DNA of 64,000 nucleotides, taken from Sphingomonas sp. So64.6b (GTDB lineage: Bacteria > Pseudomonadota > Alphaproteobacteria > Sphingomonadales > Sphingomonadaceae). The notes beneath the pieces are model-generated. The model was not told the DNA's origin. It worked only from the letters and a program-made list of their open reading frames with translations, and ran no database searches. The translations under genes and the position numbers were made by a program. Numbering within the stretch: the stretch's first letter is position 1; each line of letters opens with the position of its first letter. Below, piece by piece: positions 25,118 through 34,334 of the stretch. Location: the NCBI RefSeq assembly GCF_014171475.1, contig NZ_CP048817.1:1116001-1180000 (forward strand), read 5' to 3'.

Positions 25118-25834
25118 ATGACCGACGACATCTACGCCCCCGAATTCGTCAAGGGCGTGTTCGACCGATGCTCCGAACGGTACATCACTTTCAGCTGGTT
25201 ATGCTCGTTCGGTTTCACCGAGCGCTGGCGGCGGCAATGTGTCGCGGCCATGCCCGAGCCGACCGGCCCGGCCGGTTATGATCTGATGGCCGGAACCGGG
25301 GAGGTCTGGCCGCATTTGCTCAAGCGTTTTCCGCAGATCGGGCAGATCACCGCAGTGGATATCTCGTCGGGCATGCATCACCGCGCGATCGATCGCCTGC
25401 ATCGCCACCGCGCACAGCGCATCGCCTTTATCGAAGACGATGTGTTCGCCAGCAATCTGCCCGATGCGAGCGCCGATTTCGTGATCGCGACATTCGGCCT
25501 GAAGACGTTCGACAGGGAACAGCTGGCGCAGTTCGCCCGGCTCGTCGCGCGCGTCCTGAAGCCCGGGGGCAGCTTCGCGATGATCGAGGCGTCCGACCCC
25601 AAGGGGTGGCTGCTGCGGCCGCTCTACCTGTTCCATCTCAAGACCGTGCTGCCGCTGATGGAGCGGTTCCTGCTGCGCGGCGCGCAGGATTTCGCGATGA
25701 TCGGCCGGTACAGCACGAATTTCGGCGATGCCCGCGCCTTTGCCGAGATGCTCCGCTCGGAGCATCTCGACGTGCGCTTCGATCGTTATTTCTTCGGCTG
25801 CGCGACGGGCGTCAGCGGGCGCAAACCCGCCTAG
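25118..25834 (+). CDS. class I SAM-dependent methyltransferase (UbiE-like)
   Basis: A 238-residue Rossmann methyltransferase. Motif I is YDLMAGTGEVWPHLLKRFP, followed by ITAVDISSGMHHRAIDRL, then FIEDDVFASNLPDASADFVIATFGLKTF and VLKPGGSFAMIEASDPKG. This resembles UbiE/MenG C-methyltransferases, though it lacks their full signatures. It has no membrane segment. It is the last of a three-gene run and ends 22 bp before the convergent TonB receptor. Confidence 0.85.
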   Translation: MTDDIYAPEFVKGVFDRCSERYITFSWLCSFGFTERWRRQCVAAMPEPTGPAGYDLMAGTGEVWPHLLKRFPQIGQITAVDISSGMHHRAIDRLHRHRAQRIAFIEDDVFASNLPDASADFVIATFGLKTFDREQLAQFARLVARVLKPGGSFAMIEASDPKGWLLRPLYLFHLKTVLPLMERFLLRGAQDFAMIGRYSTNFGDARAFAEMLRSEHLDVRFDRYFFGCATGVSGRKPA

Positions 25835-25856
25835 CCCGTCGGCGATTTCAGGATCG

Positions 25857-28271
25857 TCAGAACCCGACGCTGACCGTGCCGAAGACCTGGCGCGGCGGCA
25901 GAGGGAAGGCGTTGTAGGTGTTGGTCGGCTGAGCGATGCTCAGGGTCGAGGCGGCGCGCTTGTTGGTGATGTTGGTCACGTTCAGGCTGAGCCCGAGCTT
26001 CCTGACCAACGCGCCGTTGCCGACCGGGATCTCCGCGCCGATCCGGCCCGCGAGCGTGAAATAGCTCGGCACCGACAGATCGTTGGTGAAGGTCGCATAG
26101 CGCTTGCCGAGATAGTCGCCGACCAGCTGTGCGTCGAACATGCCGTAATTGGCCGAGATCACCGTCTTGTTCAGCCAGTCGGGTGACCCCGGGACCTTCT
26201 TGCCGGCGGTCGGCACAACCGTCTTGGCGATGCCGATCGTGTAGTCGTCCTGATAGCGCGAATTGTTGTAGGATAGCGCGTTGTAGATCGAGAAATGGGA
26301 TCCGAAGCGCAGCGTGCCGGCGATATCGACACCGTCCGTCTTCACATCGCCAACATTGGCCAGCACGGCGGCGCCGCTGGCGATTGACGTGATCACCGTG
26401 GTCGGGCTGATCGCCAGCAAACGATTGCTGAAATCGACATGATAATAGCTGATCTGGCCTTCAAAGGCGGTGATCGGACCCCAGTTCAGCGAATGATGGC
26501 TGCGCGCGCCGATTTCGTAGGTCCAGCTCGTTTCGGGTTTGATCGTCGCCTTGAAATCGTCGAACACCTGCTGGCTGCCCAGCGCGAACGGCGACAGGCC
26601 GCTGGCGGCGCTGGTCTGGAACTGGCGGATATTCTTCTGTGCGTTGACGAAGATCTGGTCGTTGTCGCTCACGTCCCAGATCGCGCCGGCCTGTGGCAGG
26701 AACCATTTGCTGGTGTTGAGCCGACCGACCGGCAGTGCGGTCGATCCGGTGAAGGAACCGGGGATCGGCTGCACCGGTACGTCCTGCCGGGCGCGCTGGA
26801 AGGTGCTCTTGAAGCCGGCGATGACCGTCACCGCGGGAACGATCTTCCAGCTGTCCTGAATGTGCGTCTGGATTTCGTCGACATGCACTTCACTGCCATA
26901 TTGGGTGATCTGCGGCGCCGCCAGGTCGCGCGGACGGGTATAGGGTGAGCTGGGATTGTTCACGTCCAGCGCATACCAGCGGCGATAGGCGGACGAGCTT
27001 TGACGCTCATACCAGCCGCCCAGCTCGATCTGATGATTGCCCAGTTCGGCGCGAAGTGTGGAGATCAAACCACCGCGGCCGATATGATATTCGGTCGTAC
27101 GCGTGGCGAGGCCCGAGCCGCCGAATTGTGCCTTGATCTGCGCCGGGGTCAGTGTCGGGAAATATTTCGCGAACAGGCCTGGCAGGCCGGCAACGCTGGT
27201 TGGTCCGGCAACCACGCCGACACCATCGTCGTGGTGGAAATAGATCTGGTTCGACCAGGTGATCTTGTCGCTGAGATTCCAGTCATATTTGAGATAACCG
27301 AGATAATCGGTGCGCTGCGCGTCGCTGTAGTAATTACGGTAATTATCGAGCGCGGCGGTGTAGGCGGGTGAGGCGAGATAGGCCTGCATCCCGGCGAAAT
27401 CGGGATAGAAGAACGGGCGGGTATAAGGGACGGTGCCGGGCAATTCGCCCTTGGCGATGTTGATCACCGTGGCGTCCTCGTTCGGCTCGGTCTTGTCCGA
27501 ATAAGCGAGGTAGATGGTCAGCTTGCCGGCGGCATCGTCATGGACGAACTTGCCATTGCCCTGATAACCGCCCTGTTTACCGTTGAAGTCCCACGCCCGG
27601 CCGTCCTGGCGCACGCCGGACAGATAGAGCGAATTGCCATCGCCAAAGGTACCGCTGTCGACGCGCACGAAGGTGCGGAAAGTCGCGTAGCTGCCGATCG
27701 TCTGATTGATCGTCGCGCCGCGTTCGGCCTTGGGGTCGCTCGAGAAGGTGTCGATCGTGCCGCCGAGGTTGCTGGTCGATGCGGTGCCGAGATCGCCGGC
27801 GCCCGAGGCGAGCGTGACGCGATCGACATTCTCGGAGATGATCGCGCGTTGCGGCGAGAGGCCGTTGTAATTGCCATAGGTCTGATCACCGAGCGGAATG
27901 CCATCGAGCGTGTAGCCGAGCTGCGATGCGCTGAATCCATGCACGAACAGCGAGATATTCTGTTCGTTGTTGCCCCAGGGATCGGCGGTCAGGAAGGTGA
28001 CCCCGGGCAATGTCTGCAATGCTTTCAGCGGGCTGATGCCGGGCAGGATCTTCTGGATTTCCGCGCCGGTGACCTGAGTGATCGAACGGCTGGTGCGGCC
28101 GGTGACGATGATGTCGCCGTCAGTCTCGTCCGCCGGCGTGTCGGCTGCGGGTTCTTCGGTCGCGACTGGTTTGGCCGAGGGATCGGCTGGTTTTGCCCAT
28201 GCGGGCGCCGCCGAAAAGAGCGCGAGCGATGTGGCGCCGCCGAGCAGCCGAAGAACAGATTTGCGCATCAT
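25857..28271 (-). CDS. TonB-dependent outer-membrane receptor
   Basis: An 804-residue receptor. The signal peptide is MMRKSVLRLLGGATSLALFSAAPAWA. The plug domain starts at DGDIIVTGRTSRSITQVTGAEIQKILPGISPLKALQTLPGVTF and continues to GAGDLGTASTSNLGGTID; the 22-strand barrel ends with FGTVSVGF, with the terminal aromatic needed for BAM insertion. The TonB box lies just after the signal (probably DGDIIVTG). No ABC importer or iron gene is adjacent, and nothing in the sequence names its ligand. In sphingomonads such receptors take up siderophores or oligosaccharides. It is convergent with the methyltransferase. Confidence 0.92.
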   Translation of the reverse strand: MMRKSVLRLLGGATSLALFSAAPAWAKPADPSAKPVATEEPAADTPADETDGDIIVTGRTSRSITQVTGAEIQKILPGISPLKALQTLPGVTFLTADPWGNNEQNISLFVHGFSASQLGYTLDGIPLGDQTYGNYNGLSPQRAIISENVDRVTLASGAGDLGTASTSNLGGTIDTFSSDPKAERGATINQTIGSYATFRTFVRVDSGTFGDGNSLYLSGVRQDGRAWDFNGKQGGYQGNGKFVHDDAAGKLTIYLAYSDKTEPNEDATVINIAKGELPGTVPYTRPFFYPDFAGMQAYLASPAYTAALDNYRNYYSDAQRTDYLGYLKYDWNLSDKITWSNQIYFHHDDGVGVVAGPTSVAGLPGLFAKYFPTLTPAQIKAQFGGSGLATRTTEYHIGRGGLISTLRAELGNHQIELGGWYERQSSSAYRRWYALDVNNPSSPYTRPRDLAAPQITQYGSEVHVDEIQTHIQDSWKIVPAVTVIAGFKSTFQRARQDVPVQPIPGSFTGSTALPVGRLNTSKWFLPQAGAIWDVSDNDQIFVNAQKNIRQFQTSAASGLSPFALGSQQVFDDFKATIKPETSWTYEIGARSHHSLNWGPITAFEGQISYYHVDFSNRLLAISPTTVITSIASGAAVLANVGDVKTDGVDIAGTLRFGSHFSIYNALSYNNSRYQDDYTIGIAKTVVPTAGKKVPGSPDWLNKTVISANYGMFDAQLVGDYLGKRYATFTNDLSVPSYFTLAGRIGAEIPVGNGALVRKLGLSLNVTNITNKRAASTLSIAQPTNTYNAFPLPPRQVFGTVSVGF

Positions 28272-28565
28272 TTTTTCCCACCCGAGTCCGACCAGCCGGA
28301 CATCCCTGATGGGGCGCGGTTAGGGCCGGCGTGCGACACTCCGCTGACAATGGTGTGACAGATTTTGTTTCGGCGGAAATATTTTGGGGCGCGGGGGTGG
28401 GGTGCATTTTGCGCTGTTGTGATGTTGGTCGGTGGTGGAAAGTGATGGTGGGCGGCTCGGCCGTTTTTTGAGCGGCGATCGAAGACAGCTGACGTTCCTT
28501 CAGGTGGACAGGTCGGGTGTGGCTACTTACGCAGACATAAGGGCCGGGGGAGTTGGCGCAGCATC

Positions 28566-29185
28566 ATGTCACTCGAGCGGCCACGCCATATCGTGAATGT
28601 CTCCGTGCCGACGCTGTTCGCCCAGATTTATTGTGGTCGCGTTCAATGCGAGAGCGAAGCCACGCTCCAGCTCACCTTGGACGCGTCATCACAACCGTGA
28701 CCGATGTGGAGATCACGACGCCCCGCGAGACGTTCTCGATCGAACTGGAGAAACCGCTTGCCGATCGCGGCGGTAAGCGCGGGCGCATCGACATCTGGTT
28801 CCGGCTGACCGACGACGAGGACCGTCAATGGCGCTGCGCGATGGAGTTGAAATTCTTCAAGCGGGCGAACCAGCGCGAGCCGAATAACCGTTATGACGTG
28901 TTTAAGGACATATCGCCACTGGAGCGGTGCGGAGACGTGGCCGACCTTGGATTCATGCTCGTGGGCACGGACCACTCCCACTACATCACAAAAGGCGCCT
29001 ATTCCGCCGACACGGATGAATTCGACCTGCGGCACGGCAAATCCTACACGGCAGGCACGACGACGACCTACCGCACAGTGAAGCCGCATGGCGATCCGAT
29101 CACCCTTGTGGGAAGCTACGATTTCATCTGGGCCGAGACGAGGAACGCGCTACGCTACCTCCTTCTGGAGGTGAAACTCAGATGA
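28566..29185 (+). pseudogene. PD-(D/E)XK nuclease-like protein with apparent frameshift
   Basis: The start is ATG 28566 (MSLERPRHIVNVSVPTLFAQ), and this frame continues as IYCGRVQCESEATLQLTLDA before hitting TGA at 28698. From about 28683 the sequence is coherent one frame back (VITTVTDVEITTPRETFSIEL) to the end at 29185. Together they make a protein of about 205 residues with RGRIDIWFRL...CAMELKFFKRAN, the D-x(n)-ExK arrangement of the PD-(D/E)XK fold, and NNRYDVFKDISPLERC. So a 1-base deletion near 28681-28688 appears to break the gene; a sequencing error is possible. It is followed by a 4-bp overlap with a membrane protein gene that also looks frameshifted. Function unknown; a nuclease is plausible. 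Confidence 0.55.
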
Positions 29186-29783
29186 CGGAAGATATGGAAC
29201 CGGACCACACGGGCAAGAAGCCAAATTGGTGGCGTCGCCGGAATTGGTGGAAGATTGGCTTCTTCTTGATGCTCGTGCTGTTCGAGTTCACGCGCGAGAT
29301 CGCCGTTCTGACCAACGACCCGGAACCGAGGGTAGCCACATCAGCCTACGTCGGCTCGATCCAGGGCTACACTAGCGCCAAGGGCCGCTGGATACGTATC
29401 GACGGCGGCGGAAGTTGGTGCCCGGCGCGACGAGCATCACTTGCGACCAGAGCGAAGGGCGCTGCGTCGAGGCGACTGCAACCATGTTCAACGGTTATGT
29501 AAGTGAGCCAACGGTGGACACGTTCAACGCTACCTTCGCGCCGGATGCGGTCAGCTATGAGAACGATTATCCGCGATGCGCCCACTACAATGTGCGGATC
29601 GACCTCAAGCTGAACAAGGTCTTCGCGGTGCGCGAGCGAAAGCCGAACCTCAAAAACGAGGTGTGCCAGAAGATGGAGCAGCGCATCGAGATGACCCTGG
29701 GCGATGGCTACCAGCGGAATGACAATCCGCTGGGCGATCACTTCGTGCCGATGATCCGAGTGATAGCATGGTTTTCTCGGTAG
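29182..29783 (+). pseudogene. single-pass membrane protein with apparent frameshift
   Basis: The first frame (from ATG 29182) encodes a basic, Trp-rich N terminus and one membrane helix (KIGFFLMLVLFEFTREIAVL), then SAYVGSIQGYTSAKGRWIRIDGGG. At about 29415 the coherent reading moves one base back and continues LVPGATSITCDQSEGRCVEATATMFN... to VPMIRVIAWFSR at 29783. Two separate genes are possible, but the first frame after 29415 is low-quality and the second begins without a sensible RBS or ATG. A single membrane-anchored periplasmic protein of about 200 residues with four Cys is the better reading. It overlaps the nuclease-like gene by 4 bp. No family was recognised. Confidence 0.5.
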
Positions 29784-30368
29784 CAATCAGCGGGCGGGAA
29801 ATGGGGGTGCGACCGCTTGGCGATCCCTCCCGCGGCTCCACCGTATCTCCGTCTCCACATCATCACCACACCACCATAAAGGTAGCAAAAAATCGATAAA
29901 ACAACGATATGTGTCCGATGCGTGGCCGAGAAATACGAACTCAACACTTGAGTTGGCTGCCTTGTGCTGGGCCGGAGTGTCGGCCCGGCGGTTATGAGGC
30001 GATTTAGACGACATCGACGATAACTTAGACGACATCGACGATAACGGTGCGCTGATTGTCCCGGCTGATGATGACGATGTGCCGGTTAAGGCGGTCAAGA
30101 AGATCATCCGTCCTGCCGCGAAGGCGACTGCAAGCCCAAGGCGAAGGCCGTATAGACTGGGGTTTCCGGTGGCACCTCACTTAGTTGACCTGCCAGCTCG
30201 GGCGTACGGTAGTTTAGTGGCGTGTCACCGGAACCGTTCGTCCCGATCGCCCTGCAGCGTCGGCAACTGGGTGAATATCGGCCGCTGGCCTTGGCACCAT
30301 AGCACCAAGATTGATGTTGGGAGACCGCTTCGCGGCGGCGTCTCACCTTTGGCGGCCGGCCGTCCTCG
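29784..30368. other. intergenic region with gene remnants
   Basis: A 585-bp stretch without a convincing gene. At 30004-30047 the 21-base unit TTAGACGACATCGACGATAAC occurs twice in tandem; read on the plus strand this gives LDDIDDN twice, followed by GALIVPADDDDVPVKAVKKI and IRPAAKATASP. That looks like the acidic-then-basic C terminus of a lost protein, with an in-frame stop immediately upstream. A 70-bp palindromic element lies at 30163-30232. Confidence 0.45.
30163..30232. repeat. 70-bp MITE-like element, copy 1
   Basis: This copy shares about 85% identity with 33184-33252, including the exact block CGGGCGTACGGTAGTTTAGTGG. The ends are imperfect inverted repeats (CCGGTGGCACCTCACTTA against TAGTGGCGTGTCACCGG). 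Both copies have the same orientation and bracket the LysR/hydrolase/membrane-protein stretch. No target-site duplication could be assigned by eye. Confidence 0.6.
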
Positions 30369-31070
30369 TCACCTGCTCTGAACAGCCGCCGCGGCTTTCC
30401 GAATCACGTCGATCACGACAGTAGGCTGGGAAAGCATCGGCACATGGCTGCTTGCAACTTCGGTGATGTCAGCCCCCATGCGCTTCGAGACCCAACGCTG
30501 CAGATCCGGATGGACCGTGTGGTCTTGCGTGGCCAGCACATACCAGCTCGGTTTCGACTTCCACGCGATATCGTTCTCACCGAGCTTCTGTTGATGGAAG
30601 AGGTCGAAGACAGGCGCATAGTGCGTGGCCCAGACAAGCGCCTGCTCGTCCTCGGGGAGATCGCCGGCAAAGAACTCCGTTCCGTTCGGCAGCATCCATG
30701 CGCGCCCGTCTGCGACTTCGACCCGCGTGAAAATGTCCGACGGATATTTGTCTAGCTGATACTGAACGGTCTCGCCTGCATCTGGCGCTACGGCCGCGAC
30801 ATAGACCAGGCCGACGACGCGATCGTCTACGCCCGCGGCCGTGATGGTGGCGCCACCATAGGAGTGGCCGACGAGAATGACGCGGCCGCCGACGCGATTG
30901 AGGGTGCGCTTTACCGTCGCGACGTCTTCTTCGAACGAATCCAAGCCATATTGAACAGAGATGACTTCGTGACCGTCCGCGTGGAGCGCTGGGATCACCT
31001 TGTTGAAGCATGAACCGTCGGCCCAGATGCCGTGGCAGAACACGATGGTCAGCTTGGATGTTGTCGACAT
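30369..31070 (-). CDS. alpha/beta hydrolase
   Basis: A 233-residue cytoplasmic hydrolase. It has the oxyanion motif FCHGIWADGSCF, the nucleophile elbow VGHSYGG (Ser70) and a C-terminal His in ASSHVPMLSQPTVV; acid candidate Asp in LATQDHTVHPD. This is close to the group of small proteobacterial esterase-like hydrolases often placed beside a LysR gene. It is divergent from a LysR regulator across 101 bp, and the operator-like palindrome at 31144-31162 lies between. Substrate unknown. Confidence 0.85.
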   Translation of the reverse strand: MSTTSKLTIVFCHGIWADGSCFNKVIPALHADGHEVISVQYGLDSFEEDVATVKRTLNRVGGRVILVGHSYGGATITAAGVDDRVVGLVYVAAVAPDAGETVQYQLDKYPSDIFTRVEVADGRAWMLPNGTEFFAGDLPEDEQALVWATHYAPVFDLFHQQKLGENDIAWKSKPSWYVLATQDHTVHPDLQRWVSKRMGADITEVASSHVPMLSQPTVVIDVIRKAAAAVQSR

Positions 31071-31143
31071 TTGCGGTCTCCTTGTTGATCAAACGAGACG
31101 TAAATCCGGCTTCCACCGGCGACAAAGACTTTGTACGTTCGAC

Positions 31144-31162
31144 CTATGCTTCAAAAGTATAG
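31144..31162. promoter_or_regulatory. candidate LysR operator
   Basis: CTATGCTT-CAA-AAGTATAG is an inverted repeat with 7 of 8 arm positions matching, located 10 bp upstream of the LysR start and between it and the divergent hydrolase gene. Position and size fit a LysR-type site that represses the regulator and activates the hydrolase. Confidence 0.4.
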
Positions 31163-31171
31163 CGGTGACCC

Positions 31172-32098
31172 ATGGAACTCCGACATTTGCGCTATTTCGT
31201 TGCGGTCGCAGAGGAGGGTAGTCTGCTAACCGCTGCCCAGCGGCGACTGAACACATCACAGCCTTCGCTGAGCCGACAGATACGCGATTTGGAAGCCGAA
31301 ATCGGTGTGACGTTGCTTGAGCGGCAGGCACGAGGCGTAGTGCTCACCCCTGCTGGACGCGTCTTCCTGGATCATGCCCGGCTCGCACTTCTGCAGGTCG
31401 AGGCCGCTGTTGAGGGTGCTCAGCGGGCGGCGCAGCCGAAAAGGCCCGTCCTTTCGATCGGGTTTCTCGTTGGGCTGGAGGTCACCTGGTTGCCCCATCT
31501 ATTGCGCATCATCCGCGAAGAAGTACCGGATACGGAAGTAACGCTGTGCAGCCTCTCTTCCCCCGAACTCGCGCTAGCGCTGATGCGCGGGAAGCTGGAC
31601 ATGGCCTTCCTCCGCCCAGAAAAACAGAGCCTGGGTCTGACCTTCAAATTGCTTGCGAACGAGCCTTTGATCGCCGTTCTGCCGGCAGGCCATCACTTGG
31701 CATCGCGCAAAAAGGTCCGGCCGCAGGACCTTGCCAGCGAGATTTACGTTAGCTCGGCGAGGACGTCTCCCGTATTACAAACCGTGATTGAGGCCTACGC
31801 ATCGACCGCCGGAATCACGCTGAAGCCACAGTATGAAGGCGAGAACATCTCTTCGGCGATGTCACTGGTCGCGTCTACGGGAGGGATCACCCTAGTTCCG
31901 CTATACGCACAGAATATGCTCACGCCGAACGTCGTTGCCAGAGCGCTCGAAGGCGTGCCGCCGACCGTTGAGCTTACGCTGGGATATGCCGACGCTAACT
32001 CTTCACCTTTGCTCCTTCGACTTTTGTCCCGCGCGGATGAGTTGATTGAAAGCGTTCAAAATCAGAGCATCATCCGGTACGCTGAAGCCCAGTATTAA
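31172..32098 (+). CDS. LysR-family transcriptional regulator
   Basis: A 308-residue regulator. The N-terminal winged helix is MELRHLRYFVAVAEEGSLLTAAQRRLNTSQPSLSRQIRDLEAEIGVTLLERQARGVVLTPAG, a classic LysR DNA-binding domain, and the periplasmic-binding-protein-like effector domain begins near KRPVLSIGFLVGLEVTW. It probably responds to a small carboxylic or aromatic ligand. Divergence from the hydrolase gene points to that gene as its target. Confidence 0.92.
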   Translation: MELRHLRYFVAVAEEGSLLTAAQRRLNTSQPSLSRQIRDLEAEIGVTLLERQARGVVLTPAGRVFLDHARLALLQVEAAVEGAQRAAQPKRPVLSIGFLVGLEVTWLPHLLRIIREEVPDTEVTLCSLSSPELALALMRGKLDMAFLRPEKQSLGLTFKLLANEPLIAVLPAGHHLASRKKVRPQDLASEIYVSSARTSPVLQTVIEAYASTAGITLKPQYEGENISSAMSLVASTGGITLVPLYAQNMLTPNVVARALEGVPPTVELTLGYADANSSPLLLRLLSRADELIESVQNQSIIRYAEAQY

Positions 32099-32508
32099 AT
32101 GTCGGCTCGCGAACCGCAGGTTTGCTTTTCACGCTACCAAAAGCTGCAAGTCTGCAGTCGGCCCAGCTCCTGCCGGGCAATGCCGCCTGAACGAACGGCC
32201 GGTTTCGGGACGCGCCTAAAGTGCATTGGATGACCGATTGTGGGTCGAGGCGGTCAGCGCGAAATGAAAAACCTCTGGTCGGCATTTAAGCGCCCAGACC
32301 CCATCATTCATCGTTGCTCAGCCTGAACCCGAAAGTTGCCGTTATTTGAAGTACCGGGCTGAACGTCTGCCCGTGGAGGTTAGAAAACGGGCCGCTTCCA
32401 GACTATTGTCAACCTACGCTAAGCTGGCCTGCTCGTGCGACCCTATGCGGGTCAACGGCGGCGGCGGCAGGTTCGGGGCACCTGTCTCGGGATCAAGGGG
32501 GAAGCACG
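32099..32508. other. intergenic region without recognised gene
   Basis: A 410-bp gap between the LysR gene and the next membrane-protein gene. No open frame with an RBS is seen. Stretches such as GAACGAACGGCCGGTTTCGGG resemble short dispersed sphingomonad intergenic sequences, but this is an impression without alignment. Confidence 0.35.
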
Positions 32509-33114
32509 ATGAGTCCATTTGAGTTGGTGTTCGCGGTCTACGGCCTGTTGCTGGGTTTGGCGATCGCGGAGGTGCTGGGAGGATTTTCGCGCGCGCTGAA
32601 GCTCAAGCGAGGCACGAACGCCGTGCGGATCGGGTGGCTGACGCCGCTGCTCGGCGTACTGGTAATGCTCGATCTGACCAGTTTCTGGCTGCTTGCCTGG
32701 GATGCGCGCGAGCAGATCGGCGCGAATTATACTACCTTGGTGTGCGTGCTGGCGATGGTAGGTGTGTATTATCTCGCGGCGACGTTGATCTTTCCGGACG
32801 CGCCGGAGGAATGGCCTGATTTCGACGACTGGTACGACAAGCAGAACCGGCTGGTGATCGGCGGGCTGCTGGCGGCAAACGTCGCGAGCTGGATCGGCGT
32901 GGTCGTGCTGGACGCGATGCACCCGCTGCCGGAGGTGGCACCAGGCCCAATGAACGCCACTGCGGAGTTGCTTTACATGGTCAGCGGATTCTCGATCCTG
33001 GGGCTGTTCATCGCGCTGCTCACGGTGCGCTCGCGGCGCTGGAATGTAGCGATGCTAGTGGCCATTTGCGGTTTTCTGCTGATCTCGGGAGTAACAGAAC
33101 CATATGTTGTTTGA
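32509..33114 (+). CDS. multi-pass membrane protein of unknown function
   Basis: A 201-residue protein with about six hydrophobic segments, from MSPFELVFAVYGLLLGLAIAEVLGGF to MLVAICGFLLISGVTEPYVV. A cytoplasmic or periplasmic loop with FPDAPEEWPDFDDWYDKQNR lies between segments 3 and 4. GGGGGAAGCACG precedes ATG. The pattern resembles uncharacterised sphingomonad inner-membrane proteins; no domain was recognised. It is alone between the LysR gene and the second 70-bp repeat. Confidence 0.72.
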   Translation: MSPFELVFAVYGLLLGLAIAEVLGGFSRALKLKRGTNAVRIGWLTPLLGVLVMLDLTSFWLLAWDAREQIGANYTTLVCVLAMVGVYYLAATLIFPDAPEEWPDFDDWYDKQNRLVIGGLLAANVASWIGVVVLDAMHPLPEVAPGPMNATAELLYMVSGFSILGLFIALLTVRSRRWNVAMLVAICGFLLISGVTEPYVV

Positions 33115-33183
33115 GGCACGTGAGTCCGTGTCGAACAGGCAAATACAAGCATTCACGGGTGCAGCCTCCAGCTTCCGGCGGAG

Positions 33184-33252
33184 TTTTCGGTGACGCTCCA
33201 CTTAATCGACCTGCCCGCCCGGGCGTACGGTAGTTTAGTGGAGTGTCACCGG
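33184..33252. repeat. 70-bp MITE-like element, copy 2
   Basis: The ends are imperfect inverted repeats: CGGTGACGCTCCACTTAA against TTTAGTGGAGTGTCACCG. It is about 85% identical to 30163-30232. It lies 69 bp after the membrane-protein stop and 52 bp before the AT-richer gene at 33305. Confidence 0.6.
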
Positions 33253-33304
33253 AGCCCCATAAAACTCTACCGTCTGTAACAATTAATTCTATAGGTGGAA
33301 TCCT

Positions 33305-33805
33305 ATGAAGAATGATCTCGTTTTTAAGACTGGTCTGGTCAAACGAGCGTTGGGATGGCTTGTTTGTTTAGGCGCTGTGGTCGCGTTAGTGGCAATCATC
33401 TACGGTATATTCACGCATCCCGAATCGCAAACACCCTCCGAGCTTTCGTCCGGAGCTGTCATTGGTGTTTTCCTTGTTGGTCTCGCATGGGCCGGGATTG
33501 CCATTCAAAACATGCGTTGGAGCATCGAAGGCGAAAACATCATCTACCATGGGCTCTTTAAAAATAGGACGATTCCTCTCTCAAAATTGGCAGGTTTTGG
33601 GCAACTTACCGTCATCGTTATGGCGTTCCCCTTCCAACACGTGGATTTCTATGATCGCCAGCTGGCGCACGTCGCTCGCCTGCCGGTAAGTCTCAAGGAT
33701 TGGCCGAAAGCGGAAGCATGGTTGGCAGCGCGGTTGCGCTACGTCGTCAACGACGGAAGCCACATATTGCCCAAACTGAGGTTCGCCGACACTCCGAAAA
33801 TATAG
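33305..33805 (+). CDS. membrane protein with PH-like soluble domain
   Basis: A 166-residue protein with two membrane helices (LGWLVCLGAVVALVAIIYGIF and SSGAVIGVFLVGLAWAGIAI) followed by a soluble part beginning MRWSIEGENIIYHGLFKNRTIPLSKLAGFGQL, reminiscent of bacterial PH-domain proteins where beta-strands follow two helices. Base composition is distinctly more AT-rich than surrounding genes, suggesting transfer. RBS TAGGTGGA is well spaced. Function unknown. Confidence 0.7.
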   Translation: MKNDLVFKTGLVKRALGWLVCLGAVVALVAIIYGIFTHPESQTPSELSSGAVIGVFLVGLAWAGIAIQNMRWSIEGENIIYHGLFKNRTIPLSKLAGFGQLTVIVMAFPFQHVDFYDRQLAHVARLPVSLKDWPKAEAWLAARLRYVVNDGSHILPKLRFADTPKI

Positions 33806-33984
33806 TGCCGTTCCGACGAGGACGACATCGCGGTCTGGCCGCACACCGTCCTGCTCACGGCGGTCTGCTGTCGTAGCTTCGATCGCGGCCAGCCGGCATT
33901 CGTCGAGCAGGACGCGCGAGGCAGGGCGTTCCTCGATCTCAGCGAGCCGCCGGATAGAAGTCTCCCTCTACCGGACAGCGCAAG

Positions 33985-34122
33985 TTAAGCGAAATCTCCC
34001 AGGTTTTCGGCATCGTCGGGCAATTCATGCTTTTCCGGTTGATCGTTCGGCGCGCCAGTGCCGGGCTCAGTGGACATATCGCCGGGGTCAGGCTCGTTGC
34101 CGGGAATTCGTGTCGCGTTCAT
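33985..34122 (-). CDS. 45-residue acidic protein
   Basis: A short gene with a strong RBS (AAAGGAGAAGACC before ATG 34122). The product begins MNATRIPGNEPDPGDMSTEP and ends in LPDDAENLGDFA. It is Pro/Gly/Asp/Glu-rich, very acidic and likely disordered, with no Cys and no membrane segment. Presence of a near-consensus Shine-Dalgarno and a clean stop support it; no family recognised. Confidence 0.55.
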   Translation of the reverse strand: MNATRIPGNEPDPGDMSTEPGTGAPNDQPEKHELPDDAENLGDFA

Positions 34123-34334
34123 GGTCTTCTCCTTTACCGTTCCACGGGAACGCACGAACACGCGAAAACGGCAAACGCAAATGCTGCCGCTCTCCTGCGG
34201 CCACGAGCCCCATGCGCTAAGTGGGCGTTCCGGAAATAGGCGCGGACGGCCGATCGTGCTCGTCGAAGCGGGGCCGCCACACCATGAATGGATGTCGGAA
34301 ACTTGGACGCCGAATTTAGCCGGCGTATGACCGC

